Source: Candidatus Accumulibacter sp. UBA704
GTDB taxonomy: Bacteria > Pseudomonadota > Gammaproteobacteria > Burkholderiales > Rhodocyclaceae
Assembly: GCA_002304785.1 (NCBI GenBank)
Contig: DBMG01000050.1
Coordinates: forward strand, 1 to 7,978
Direction of reading: 5' to 3'
Length of the DNA stretch: 7,978 nucleotides
Shown: positions 1 to 6,641 of the stretch, in pieces
Position numbering within the stretch: the stretch's first letter is position 1
How the letters are laid out: the number at the start of each line of letters is the position of its first letter
Made by a program: the position numbers and the translations under genes
Notes under the pieces: generated by a model
Seen by the model: only the letters and a program-made list of their open reading frames with translations
Told to the model about the DNA's origin: nothing
Database searches by the model: none

Positions 1-1932
1 CCTTCGGTCGATACCGGCATGGGCCTGGAGCGCATCACCGCCGTGCTGCAGCACGTGAACAGCAACTACGACATCGATCTCCTGCAGAGCCTGGTCAAGG
101 CCGCGGCGCGCGAGACCAGTGCCAACGACATGGACAGCCCGTCGTTGCGCGTGCTTGCCGATCACATCCGCGCCTGCTCGTTCCTCATCGCCGATGGTGT
201 CATTCCCGGCAACGAGGGGCGCGGCTACGTTCTGCGCCGCATCATTCGCCGCGCCATTCGTCACGGCTACAAGCTCGGCGCCCGCGCGGCCTTCTTCCAT
301 CGCATGGTTCCCGACCTGGTGGCCGAGATGGGCAGTGCCTACCCGGAACTGGTCAGCGGCGAGAAGCGAGTCACCGAAGTTCTCAAGCAGGAAGAGGATC
401 GGTTCTTCTCCACCATCGAGCACGGCATGGCCATCCTCGAGAGCGAACTGGCGGCGATGGACGGCAAGGGCGTGTTCAACGGCGAGACGGCGTTCAAGCT
501 GCACGACACCTTCGGCTTCCCGCTCGATTTGACCGCCGACATCTGCCGCGAGCGCGGCGTGTCCGTCGATTCGGCGGGTTTTGAAATCGCGATGAATCGG
601 CAGAAGGAACAGGCGCGCGCCGCCGGCAAGTTCAAGATGTCGGCCGCGCTCGAATACAGCGGTCCGGAAACGACGTTCCGCGGCTACGAGACCCTGGAGT
701 TCAAGGGCAAGGTGCTGGCGCTGTACAAGGACGGAACGCCGGTCGGTGAGTTGAACGAGGGTGACGCGGGCACCGTGGTGCTCGACGAGACGCCCTTCTA
801 CGCCGAGTCCGGCGGCCAGGTTGGCGATCGCGGCGCGCTGCAGTCGGCGCACGGGATTTTTGCCGTCGAGGATACGCAGAAGATTCAGGCCGCCGTGTTC
901 GGGCACCAGGGCGTGTTGAAGACCGGCAGCCTGAAGGTGGGCGATGCGGTCAGTGCCAGGGTCGACCTCGTCGCACGCAAGCGCACCATGCGCAACCACT
1001 CGGCGACGCATCTGATGCACAAGGCGCTGCGCGAAGTGCTGGGTGACCACGTGCAGCAGAAAGGTTCGCAGGTCGATCCCGACAAGACGCGTTTCGATTT
1101 CGTGCATAACCAGCCTCTGACCGACGAGGAAATCCGCCGCGTGGAGAACATCGTCAATGCGGAAATTCTGGAAAACGCCGAATGCCTGCATCGTGTGATG
1201 CCGATCGGCGATGCGCAGAAGCTCGGGGCGATGATGCTTTTTGGTGAAAAGTACGGTGACGAAGTGCGAGTTATCGACATCGGTTCGTCGCGCGAATTGT
1301 GCGGCGGCACGCACGTGAAGCGCACCGGCGACATCGGCGTCTTCACCGTCGTGGCTGAAGGCGGGGTGGCGGCCGGCATACGTCGCGTCGAGGCGATTAC
1401 CGGCGACGTGGCGCTGGCCTACATGCAAGGCATGGAGACGGCGCTGGGCGGCGTGGCCGGCACGCTCAAGGTCCAACCCAACGATGTGCAGGCCCGCGTC
1501 TACTCGATTCTCGATCAGGTGCGCCAGCTCGAGCGCGAACTCGCGCTGCTCAAGAGCAAGCAGGTGGCGGCGCAGGGCGACAGCCTGATCGCTCAGGCTG
1601 TCGGGGTGAAAGGCGCGAAGGTGTTGGCCGCCACGCTGGAAGACGCGGACGTCAATGCCTTGCGCTCGACAATGGACAAGCTGCGCGACAAGCTCAAGAG
1701 CGCTGCCGTGGTGCTGGCATCGACCGGTAGCGGCAAGGTGACGCTGATTGCCGGCGTGACGCCTGACCTGACCGGCAAGGTCAAGGCCGGCGAACTCGTG
1801 AACTTCGTCGCCCAGCAGGTCGGCGGCAAGGGCGGCGGCCGACCGGACATGGCGCAGGCGGGTGGCACGGATCCCGAGAAGCTTCCGGCGGCTCTGGCTT
1901 CAGTCAAAGGCTGGGTCGAGCAGAAGCTGTAG
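1..1932 (+). CDS. alaS: Alanine--tRNA ligase (AlaRS), 5'-truncated by window edge
   Basis: Joins alanine to tRNA-Ala in the cytoplasm and hydrolyses mischarged Ser- or Gly-tRNA-Ala. The frame is open from base 1, so 643 C-terminal residues are visible; the E. coli protein has 876, so about 230 N-terminal residues lie outside the window. Class II motif 3 is at the very start (DTGMGLERI). The editing-domain zinc ligands are intact: HSATH (His codons at 997 and 1009) and CGGTH (Cys codon at 1300, His codon at 1312). The C-Ala domain ends with the glycine-rich KGGGRPDMAQAGG at visible residues 610-622. The ATG at 19 is an internal Met, not a start. The gene stops with TAG at 1930-1932 and is followed by its own terminator. 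Nothing suggests damage. Identification is essentially certain from the motifs. Confidence 0.98.
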   Translation, partial: PSVDTGMGLERITAVLQHVNSNYDIDLLQSLVKAAARETSANDMDSPSLRVLADHIRACSFLIADGVIPGNEGRGYVLRRIIRRAIRHGYKLGARAAFFHRMVPDLVAEMGSAYPELVSGEKRVTEVLKQEEDRFFSTIEHGMAILESELAAMDGKGVFNGETAFKLHDTFGFPLDLTADICRERGVSVDSAGFEIAMNRQKEQARAAGKFKMSAALEYSGPETTFRGYETLEFKGKVLALYKDGTPVGELNEGDAGTVVLDETPFYAESGGQVGDRGALQSAHGIFAVEDTQKIQAAVFGHQGVLKTGSLKVGDAVSARVDLVARKRTMRNHSATHLMHKALREVLGDHVQQKGSQVDPDKTRFDFVHNQPLTDEEIRRVENIVNAEILENAECLHRVMPIGDAQKLGAMMLFGEKYGDEVRVIDIGSSRELCGGTHVKRTGDIGVFTVVAEGGVAAGIRRVEAITGDVALAYMQGMETALGGVAGTLKVQPNDVQARVYSILDQVRQLERELALLKSKQVAAQGDSLIAQAVGVKGAKVLAATLEDADVNALRSTMDKLRDKLKSAAVVLASTGSGKVTLIAGVTPDLTGKVKAGELVNFVAQQVGGKGGGRPDMAQAGGTDPEKLPAALASVKGWVEQKL

Positions 1933-1955
1933 CTTCAGTCCGCCAACCCGGATAC

Positions 1956-1990
1956 GGCTGCCCCGGCGATCGGGTGTGGCCGTTTTTTTT
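1956..1990 (+). terminator. Rho-independent terminator of alaS
   Basis: A GC-rich hairpin begins 23 bases after the alaS stop codon. The left arm GGCTGCCCCG (1956-1965) pairs with the right arm CGGGTGTGGCC (1971-1981) around the loop GCGAT. The stem has 10 pairs, two of them G-U, with one bulged T on the right side. It is followed by G and then eight T residues (1983-1990), the classical form. It works only for the + strand; the facing nitroreductase gene ends at 1999 and gains no U-tract from it. Confidence 0.88.
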
Positions 1991-1998
1991 GAGGTCGT

Positions 1999-2577
1999 TC
2001 AGGCCGGATAGCCGATGCTTTGACCGAGAATGATGCGTTGCTGCGGCCCCAATCCCAGGGCCGTGCCCAGCGCCTCACGGTCGATCGAGCCGCGCACGAC
2101 GGTGGCCAGCCCGAAGGAGGCGCAGAAGAGGTAGGCGTTCTCCACGCTGAAGCCAACGTCGGTGGAGCTATAGACCAGTTGCTGTTCGGGATTGAGATCG
2201 GGCATGCGCGTGTAGTCGGCGACGTAGATCAGGTTGATCGGCGCCGTGGCGACGAAATCCTGCTTGCCGGCGAGCGTCCGCAGGTCGTCTGTCGTGACGG
2301 TTTCCAACGCGTGCCGTTCGATGTCATAGCGGTGGGTGCCGGCCGCAGTGATTACGAATACGGTGACTTCCCGGCGGCTGCGCCCGTTCGGCACGGTGAG
2401 CTTGCCGCTCTCCGGGCGGCTGATGCCGATCGTAGCCCACAGGAGATTGGCAAGCGTTTGCGGCGACAGCTGGCGGTCGCTGAATTCGCGGGCCGACTGG
2501 CGTTCCCGGATGGCGGTCATCAAAGGCTTGCCGCCTTCCATCTCCGGGGCGGGGAGAGCGGTCGTGGCATTGGTCAT
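1999..2577 (-). CDS. SagB/nitroreductase-family flavoprotein
   Basis: A 192-residue protein of the FMN-dependent nitroreductase superfamily, closest in pattern to the short SagB-type nitroreductases. The N-terminal block RERQSAREF (24-32) is the usual R-x-S-x-R-x-F FMN-phosphate signature, followed by LLWATIGISRP (45-55), which resembles the 'LLWAA.GINRP' block I recall from that subgroup. The C-terminal half carries the family's ENAYLFCASFGLATVVRG (146-163) and a QSIGYP tail. There is no signal peptide or membrane segment, so it should be cytoplasmic. The substrate cannot be read from sequence: relatives include azoline oxidases and quinone or nitro reductases, but no peptide-modification partner genes are here. 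The ATG start at 2577 has only a weak Shine-Dalgarno; a TAGAAT -10-like hexamer lies upstream at 2609-2614. It converges on alaS. Fold is confident, role unknown. Confidence 0.85.
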   Translation of the reverse strand: MTNATTALPAPEMEGGKPLMTAIRERQSAREFSDRQLSPQTLANLLWATIGISRPESGKLTVPNGRSRREVTVFVITAAGTHRYDIERHALETVTTDDLRTLAGKQDFVATAPINLIYVADYTRMPDLNPEQQLVYSSTDVGFSVENAYLFCASFGLATVVRGSIDREALGTALGLGPQQRIILGQSIGYPA

Positions 2578-2668
2578 GGTATTCGGCTCGGAAAATGGCG
2601 AAGCGCGAATTCTATCCTGCCGAAAGCGATCGGGTGCCGTCCGCCAATGCCGGCCCGGTGAGTGGCGA

Positions 2669-3436
2669 TCAGACGCAGGCCGTCATGCCGCCATCGACGT
2701 AGAGGATCTGGCCGTTCACGAAGCTCGACGCGTCGGAGGCGAGGAAGATGGCTGCGCCGTTGAGTTCCTCGACCTGCCCCCAGCGACCGGCGGGCGTGCG
2801 CTTGCACAGCCAGGCGGAAAACTCGTCGTTCTCGACCAGCGCCTTGTTCATTTCGGTGGCGAAATAGCCGGGCGCGAGGCCGTTGGCCTGGATGCCGTAT
2901 TTGGCCCAGTCGGCGCACATGCCCTTGGTCAGGTTGGCGACGGCGCCTTTCGACGCGGTGTAGGGGGCGATCGTCGGGCGACCCAACTGGCTTTGCACCG
3001 AGCAGATGTTGATGATCTTGCCGCGGCGGCGCTGGATCATGTGCCGGGCGACGGCCTGCGAGACGTAGAACACGCTGCTCACGTTGTTGGCCAGGATGGC
3101 GTCCCAGTTCTCGCTCGGGAAGTCCTCCAGCGGCGCGCGGCGCTGGATGCCGGCGTTGTTGATCAGGATGTCGATGGCTCCGAAGTCGCGTTCGATGCGG
3201 GCGACGGCATCGACGACGGCCGCTTGTTGCGTGACGTCGAAGGCGGCACATTCGGCGGCAAAACCCTCGGCACGCATCTTTTCCGTCGCGGCCGCCACGC
3301 GTGTCTCGTCGCGGCCGTTGAGTACGATGGTGGCGCCTGCGCGGGCAAGGCCATAGGCCAGCGCCAGCCCGATGCCTTGCGTGGAGCCCGTGATCAGGGC
3401 GCGGCGCCCGTCGAGCTGAAAAAGTCCGGTTTGCAT
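2669..3436 (-). CDS. idnO: Gluconate 5-dehydrogenase-like SDR oxidoreductase
   Basis: A 255-residue classical short-chain dehydrogenase. The cofactor motif TGSTQGIG is at 16-23, NNAG at 93-96, and the catalytic tetrad is Asn118, Ser146, Tyr159, Lys163. Several stretches match what I know of E. coli IdnO, which interconverts 5-ketogluconate and gluconate with NADP(H): NNAGIQRR, INICSVQSQLGR, APGYFATEMNKALVE, AWLCKRTPAGRWG and a closing VDGGM. The frame is open up to 3544, but the extra 36 residues look non-coding. ATG 3436 has GGAG (bases 3444-3447 on the complement) 7 bases ahead and starts at the usual family position. It diverges from the lysR gene across a 174-base control region, so it is the likely target of that regulator. 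No gluconate kinase or transporter is adjacent. A related polyol or keto-acid substrate is possible. Confidence 0.88.
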   Translation of the reverse strand: MQTGLFQLDGRRALITGSTQGIGLALAYGLARAGATIVLNGRDETRVAAATEKMRAEGFAAECAAFDVTQQAAVVDAVARIERDFGAIDILINNAGIQRRAPLEDFPSENWDAILANNVSSVFYVSQAVARHMIQRRRGKIINICSVQSQLGRPTIAPYTASKGAVANLTKGMCADWAKYGIQANGLAPGYFATEMNKALVENDEFSAWLCKRTPAGRWGQVEELNGAAIFLASDASSFVNGQILYVDGGMTACV

Positions 3437-3488
3437 CGTTGAACTCCAATAAGAAATAGTGATTGACTTGTAAAAGGCATTTGGATGC

Positions 3489-3519
3489 TTTATACACCCG
3501 TATTGCGGCGAGTTTCCAA
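3489..3519 (-). promoter_or_regulatory. Putative sigma-70 promoter of the idnO-like gene
   Basis: On the - strand, a TTGGAA -35 box (complement of 3514-3519) is followed after 18 bases by a GTATAA -10 box (complement of 3490-3495). Transcription would begin near 3483 and give a leader of about 47 bases carrying the GGAG ribosome site. The match is moderate; placement relative to the LysR-type palindrome upstream strengthens it. Confidence 0.5.
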
Positions 3520-3527
3520 TGCCGTCT

Positions 3528-3557
3528 TGTGATTGTCTTATCAATTATCGTGATAAT
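3528..3557 (+). promoter_or_regulatory. Putative promoter of the lysR-type gene
   Basis: TTGTGA (3528-3533), an 18-base spacer and GATAAT (3552-3557) form a plausible sigma-70 promoter reading toward the regulator. The -10 box sits in the right arm of the TTAT-N11-ATAA palindrome, so a bound regulator would block RNA polymerase. Hexamer match is moderate and unverified. Confidence 0.45.
3538..3556. promoter_or_regulatory. LysR-type operator palindrome TTAT-N11-ATAA
   Basis: The 19-base element TTATCA-N7-TGATAA is a perfect inverted repeat with 6-base arms. It contains the T-N11-A spacing typical of LysR-family recognition sites (T at 3541, A at 3553). Its AT-rich make-up stands out in the GC-rich surroundings. 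The centre at 3547 lies about 64 bases upstream of the predicted idnO start point, the classical recognition-site position for this family. It also overlaps the predicted lysR -10 region, which would allow autorepression. A second, overlapping inverted repeat is ATTATC-GT-GATAAT at 3544-3557. Binding by the adjacent regulator is inferred. Confidence 0.68.
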
Positions 3558-3610
3558 CAGGGCGGGGGCGCGTCCCGGAAAGGCGCCGTGCTCCGTGACT
3601 GCGGGAGAAC

Positions 3611-4480
3611 ATGGAACTTCGCTTGTTGCGGTCCTTCGTGGTGCTTGCCGAGGAGTTGCATTTCGGACGAGCGGCCGAACGCCTGTGCATCGTTCAGCCG
3701 GCCCTGAGCATGCAGATCCGGTCGCTGGAAAACGAACTCGGGGCGGTGCTTTTCGATCGCGACCGTCATCGGGTCGAACTGAGCGCGGCGGGGCGGGTTT
3801 TTCTGCCGGAGGCGCAGGCCACGCTGGACCAGGCGCAGCGCGCCGTACAACGGGTCAGGGCGGCGGAAGCCGGCGAGGTCGGGATGATCCGGCTGGGTTT
3901 CGTTTCGTCGGTGCTCCCCGCCTATCTGCCTCAGCTGATCCGCGAACTGCACGCGCGCCATCCGTTGATCGAACTTGAACTGAAGGATATGCCAACGCCG
4001 GATCAGTTGGGCGCGCTGAGGACGAATGCCATCGATTTCGGCTTCGTGCGTCTGCCGATCGACGACAAGCGCGTAACCACGCGGACCGTGCTCGAAGAGG
4101 AATTCATCGTCGTGCTGCCGGCGGGGCATGCGTTATGTGCCGTATCCGAGGTGGCTCCTGCCGATCTGGCCGGGCATCCGGCGTTTTTCCTGGCGCGGCG
4201 CTTTGCGCCCGGCTTCCACGACGCGTTCCTGCTGGCGATGAAGCGCAGCGGCACGCCGTTGGTGATCGCGCGGGAACTGGGAGAGTTCACCACCATGGTC
4301 GCGCTGATTGCCGCCGGCATGGGGATCGGAGTCGTGCCAAAGCTGGCCATGGTGGCCAAGCCCGATAACGTTGAAATCCGCCCGCTGCGCTTGCCGGAGT
4401 GCCGATCGCGCGTCGGGTTGGCGTGGACGGAACTCGATACGCCGATCAAGCGGACGTTCTTCAGGTACCTCGGGGGATAA
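3611..4480 (+). CDS. LysR-family transcriptional regulator
   Basis: A 289-residue cytoplasmic DNA-binding protein. The N-terminal winged helix-turn-helix (about residues 1-60) has the typical LysR pattern: ELRLLRSFVVLAEELHFGRA, then AERL, QPALSMQIRSLENELG, LFDRDRHRVELSAAG. A linker helix leads into a periplasmic-binding-protein-like effector domain from about residue 90, ending with the common AAGMGIGVVPKLA block. The N-terminus resembles the CatR/BenM branch, but the ligand cannot be deduced. The ATG at 3611 follows GGGAG (3603-3607) at a short 3-base spacing and begins at the conserved MELR position. The gene diverges from the idnO-like dehydrogenase and converges on the racemase-like gene, with 31 bases between. 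Its likely regulon is the dehydrogenase and itself; control of the cupin/racemase pair or the reductase is possible but unsupported. Confidence 0.93.
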   Translation: MELRLLRSFVVLAEELHFGRAAERLCIVQPALSMQIRSLENELGAVLFDRDRHRVELSAAGRVFLPEAQATLDQAQRAVQRVRAAEAGEVGMIRLGFVSSVLPAYLPQLIRELHARHPLIELELKDMPTPDQLGALRTNAIDFGFVRLPIDDKRVTTRTVLEEEFIVVLPAGHALCAVSEVAPADLAGHPAFFLARRFAPGFHDAFLLAMKRSGTPLVIARELGEFTTMVALIAAGMGIGVVPKLAMVAKPDNVEIRPLRLPECRSRVGLAWTELDTPIKRTFFRYLGG

Positions 4481-4485
4481 GCGGT

Positions 4486-4504
4486 GGCCGCTTCCGCGGC
4501 GGCC
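4486..4504. other. GC hairpin between convergent lysR and racemase genes
   Basis: GGCCGC (4486-4491) and GCGGCC (4499-4504) form a 6-base inverted repeat with a 7-base loop, in a 31-base gap between two converging stop codons. No T-tract follows on either strand, so this is not a standard intrinsic terminator. It may act as an RNA 3'-end stabiliser or a weak two-way block. In such GC-rich DNA it could also be chance. Confidence 0.3.
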
Positions 4505-4511
4505 CCGGGAA

Positions 4512-5171
4512 TTACACCCCCTCGAGAAGTTTTCTCGCCCGCTCTACCCCCAGGCGCGGACTGGTCAGCACCGGCTTCTTCACGTCCTGCAATTCCGGCA
4601 GGAGGACGGTCATGCTGCCCTGCGCAAGGACAATGACATCGCATTCCGCCTCAGCCCGGCGCACCGATTCGAGCACCATGGCGTTGTGCTTTTCCCGGTT
4701 CTTCTCCTTCATCAGCACGTCGAGAGCACCGTCGACCAGGTATTCGACGACGTCGATCTGTTTGCCGGCCTCGGCCGCTTTGCTGCGCACGAGGTTGCAG
4801 CTCGGTTTCATGGTGCTCCTGACGGTGGCCACGACCCCGATCTTCTTGCCGAGTTCGACCGCCTTTTCAGACATCGGGGCGTCGACCTTGAGCACCGGGA
4901 CCGAGACCAACTGTGCGGCGATGTCCGCCGCCTCGCCGACGGAAGAGCACTGATTGAAGATCAGGTCGGCGCCGTTGGCCGCCGCGGCCTGCACGTAGGA
5001 GCACATGCGGCTGATGACCTTGGGCGTAATTCCGCCGTTCTGCATGACGTCGTGCAGCAGACTGTCGTCGACAATGTTATGCACCTTGGCGTCCGGCACC
5101 AGTTCGGCAAACAGGGCATTGAGTTCGGCATGCGACACGAGGCTGGTATGGATGATGTAGACCTTCTTCAT
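4512..5171 (-). CDS. Asp/Glu/hydantoin racemase-superfamily protein, one catalytic Cys missing
   Basis: A 219-residue, soluble protein of the two-domain Asp/Glu racemase fold. It has the first-lobe cysteine motif FNQCSSVGEA (Cys75), the mid-protein block IGVVATVRSTMKPS (111-124), and the second-lobe motif VIVLAQGSM (179-187). In racemases of this superfamily the second motif normally carries the partner cysteine (as in LGCAGM or GCTH); here Gln184 takes its place. A two-base (Cys/Cys) racemisation is therefore unlikely, and a lyase, isomerase or other reaction is possible. Arylmalonate decarboxylase is the known precedent for one cysteine, but it keeps the second rather than the first. Start ATG 5171 has GGAG 7 bases ahead, inside the end of the cupin gene. 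The 4-base ATGA overlap with that gene implies co-translation. Fold is confident, substrate unknown. Confidence 0.82.
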   Translation of the reverse strand: MKKVYIIHTSLVSHAELNALFAELVPDAKVHNIVDDSLLHDVMQNGGITPKVISRMCSYVQAAAANGADLIFNQCSSVGEAADIAAQLVSVPVLKVDAPMSEKAVELGKKIGVVATVRSTMKPSCNLVRSKAAEAGKQIDVVEYLVDGALDVLMKEKNREKHNAMVLESVRRAEAECDVIVLAQGSMTVLLPELQDVKKPVLTSPRLGVERARKLLEGV

Positions 5172-5530
5172 TTCCGGTCTCCGGTAAACAGGATCAGCCC
5201 GATCAGCTTCAGGGGTGTATCGCCGGTGTTTTCGATGCCGTGGCTATGGTGGTCGTCGACCAGCGTCAGGTCGCCGGCTTCGACATCGTAGACATCTTCA
5301 TTATTGAGGTAGCGGCCGCGTCCCTGGAGGATGTAGTAGGCCTCCACGTCGCCTTCATGCCGGTGCAGTCCGACCGAGGCGCCGGGCGGGACGGTGAGTT
5401 CGGCGAACAGGCGGCCCTTGCCGAGCAACTCGTCCGGCTTGAGCAGGTGCTTGACGGTGACGGTGCCCTTGCCGCCGCGCATGGCTTCGTTGTGCTGCGT
5501 GAACATCTCGGAACTGTGTCGGTAGAGCAT
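5168..5530 (-). CDS. Small single-domain cupin protein
   Basis: A 120-residue metal-binding beta-barrel protein. Cupin motif 1 fits the consensus exactly: Gly50-x5-His56-x-His58-x4-Glu63-x6-Gly70. Motif 2 gives His97-x3-Asn101, preceded by two more histidines (94, 95). The usual 3-His/1-Glu metal site is therefore complete. The frame stays open to 5776, but the correct start is ATG 5530: GAGGAG (complement of 5536-5541) lies 5 bases ahead, and the upstream extension runs antisense into the divergent reductase gene. Its stop codon overlaps the racemase-like start (ATGA), so the two proteins are probably made together and may act on the same substrate. Such cupins can be sugar isomerases, dioxygenases or binding proteins; I cannot choose between these. 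Confidence 0.87.
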   Translation of the reverse strand: MLYRHSSEMFTQHNEAMRGGKGTVTVKHLLKPDELLGKGRLFAELTVPPGASVGLHRHEGDVEAYYILQGRGRYLNNEDVYDVEAGDLTLVDDHHSHGIENTGDTPLKLIGLILFTGDRK

Positions 5531-5654
5531 GGCTTCTCCTCGGGACTGGCGATTGATCGGAGCTGAAGCGCCCATCGTAACGCATCGCGGTCCAACGCGC
5601 CTCAACGAGCCGGGATCGGCGGATAATGGGTACTTTAACCAGTCGGAGCAAGTC
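5531..5654. promoter_or_regulatory. Divergent control region, cupin/racemase versus reductase
   Basis: This 124-base gap separates two outward-facing start codons and must hold at least two promoters. Reading toward the reductase, GATAAT (5622-5627) is a fair -10 box but has no good -35 at 17 bases. Toward the cupin, TTGGAC and TTGAGG boxes are visible without a well-spaced -10. Both ribosome sites are good: GAGGAG for the cupin and GGAG (5645-5648) for the reductase. I see no clear operator. Confidence 0.4.
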
Positions 5655-6641
5655 ATGCGAACCATGAAAATCGGGAAGTCGGGCATCGAGGCGTCGGTCG
5701 TCGGCATGGGTGCCTGGGCCATCGGCGGCGACAGCATGTGGGGGGCGAGCGACGATGCGGAGTCCATCCGCACCATCCATCACGCGCGCGAACTGGGCGT
5801 CACCCTGCTCGACACGGCGCCGGCCTACGGGCTCGGGCACAGCGAGGAAGTCGTCGGCAAGGCGCTGGTCGGGCGGCGCGGCGATTACGTCCTGTCCACC
5901 AAGTGCGGTCTGCGCTGGGATGGCAAGGAAGGCGCTCTGATGATGGAACGCGATGGCGTGCGCATCGTGCGCAACTCGCGTCCCGAGAGCATCGCCGAGG
6001 AAGTCGAGATGAGCCTGAAGCGCCTGCAGACCGACTACATCGATATCTACATCGTGCACTGGCAGGAACTGCCCGAGTTTCCCTGCCCGATTGCCGATAC
6101 GATGGGCTTTCTGGGCGAACTCAAGAAGCAGGGCAAGATCCGCGCAATCGGCGCGTCCAACCTGAGTGATGCGCAGTTCCTCGAGTACGTCCAGGCCGGC
6201 CAGCTCGATCTGATCCAGGAAAAGTACAGCATGCTCGACCGCGGCGTCGGCGACCGGCTGTTCGGGTTATGCGACCAGTACGGCGTGACCTTTCAGGCGT
6301 ACTCGCCGCTCGAGCGGGGTGTTCTCAGCGGCAAGATCACGGACGCCTCTCAGGTGCACATGGGCGTGGCGCGCAGCCGCATCAAGTGGTTCCAGCCGGA
6401 GAACCTGCCGAAGATCGCGGCGCTGACCGGGAAGTGGGCGCCGCTGTGCAAGAAATACGGTTGCACCATGACGCAACTGGTGATCGGCTGGACCGCGGCG
6501 CAGGGCAACGGCAGCAATGTCAATGTTCTGTGCGGCGCGCGCAAGCTCGATCAGATCGAGGACAACGCCAAGGGTGGCGATGTCGTCCTCGACGCGGCGG
6601 ACATCGCGACGATGCGTCGGGACGCCGAGGGAATTGCCTAG
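5655..6641 (+). CDS. ydjG: Aldo/keto reductase, YdjG-like
   Basis: A 328-residue NAD(P)H-dependent reductase with the TIM-barrel aldo/keto reductase fold. The catalytic tetrad is Asp53 and Tyr58 (LLDTAPAYG), Lys83 (STKCG) and His135 (IVHWQ). From memory it tracks E. coli YdjG, an NADH-dependent methylglyoxal reductase, along its length: GAWAIGG, RPESIAEEV, the TDYIDIYIVHWQ block, the PIADT and YSMLDR blocks, QAYSPLERGVLSG, KWFQPEN and WAPLCKKYGCT. Orthology is not proven and the physiological aldehyde may differ. The frame is open from 5529, but ATG 5655 has GGAG 6 bases ahead and starts at the family position (RTMKIGKSG). A second Met codon, three codons later, is possible. The gene diverges from the cupin/racemase pair and overlaps the rfaE2 stop. 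The cupin, racemase and reductase may form one functional unit. Confidence 0.9.
   Translation: MRTMKIGKSGIEASVVGMGAWAIGGDSMWGASDDAESIRTIHHARELGVTLLDTAPAYGLGHSEEVVGKALVGRRGDYVLSTKCGLRWDGKEGALMMERDGVRIVRNSRPESIAEEVEMSLKRLQTDYIDIYIVHWQELPEFPCPIADTMGFLGELKKQGKIRAIGASNLSDAQFLEYVQAGQLDLIQEKYSMLDRGVGDRLFGLCDQYGVTFQAYSPLERGVLSGKITDASQVHMGVARSRIKWFQPENLPKIAALTGKWAPLCKKYGCTMTQLVIGWTAAQGNGSNVNVLCGARKLDQIEDNAKGGDVVLDAADIATMRRDAEGIA

Noticed and set aside
885..1379. - strand open frame within alaS
   Set aside because: It is the mirror of the highly conserved AlaRS editing domain; no ribosome site or motif supports it.
2336..3442. Long + strand open frame of 368 codons
   Set aside because: It lies wholly antisense to the nitroreductase and IdnO-like genes, has no recognisable motif and reads like a low-complexity mirror of GC-rich coding DNA.
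3437..3544. N-terminal extension of the dehydrogenase to an upstream ATG
   Set aside because: The extra 36 residues lack SDR character and would cover the promoter; the GGAG site and family start agree with ATG 3436.
5529..5654. N-terminal extension of the aldo/keto reductase to 5529
   Set aside because: The extension spans the divergent promoter region and has no family homology; ATG 5655 has a good ribosome site.
5531..5776. N-terminal extension of the cupin to 5776
   Set aside because: The 82 extra residues run antisense into the reductase; GAGGAG placed 5 bases before ATG 5530 fixes the start.
5355..6059. - strand open frame of 234 codons
   Set aside because: It is antisense to the start of the reductase and out of frame with the cupin, with no motif.
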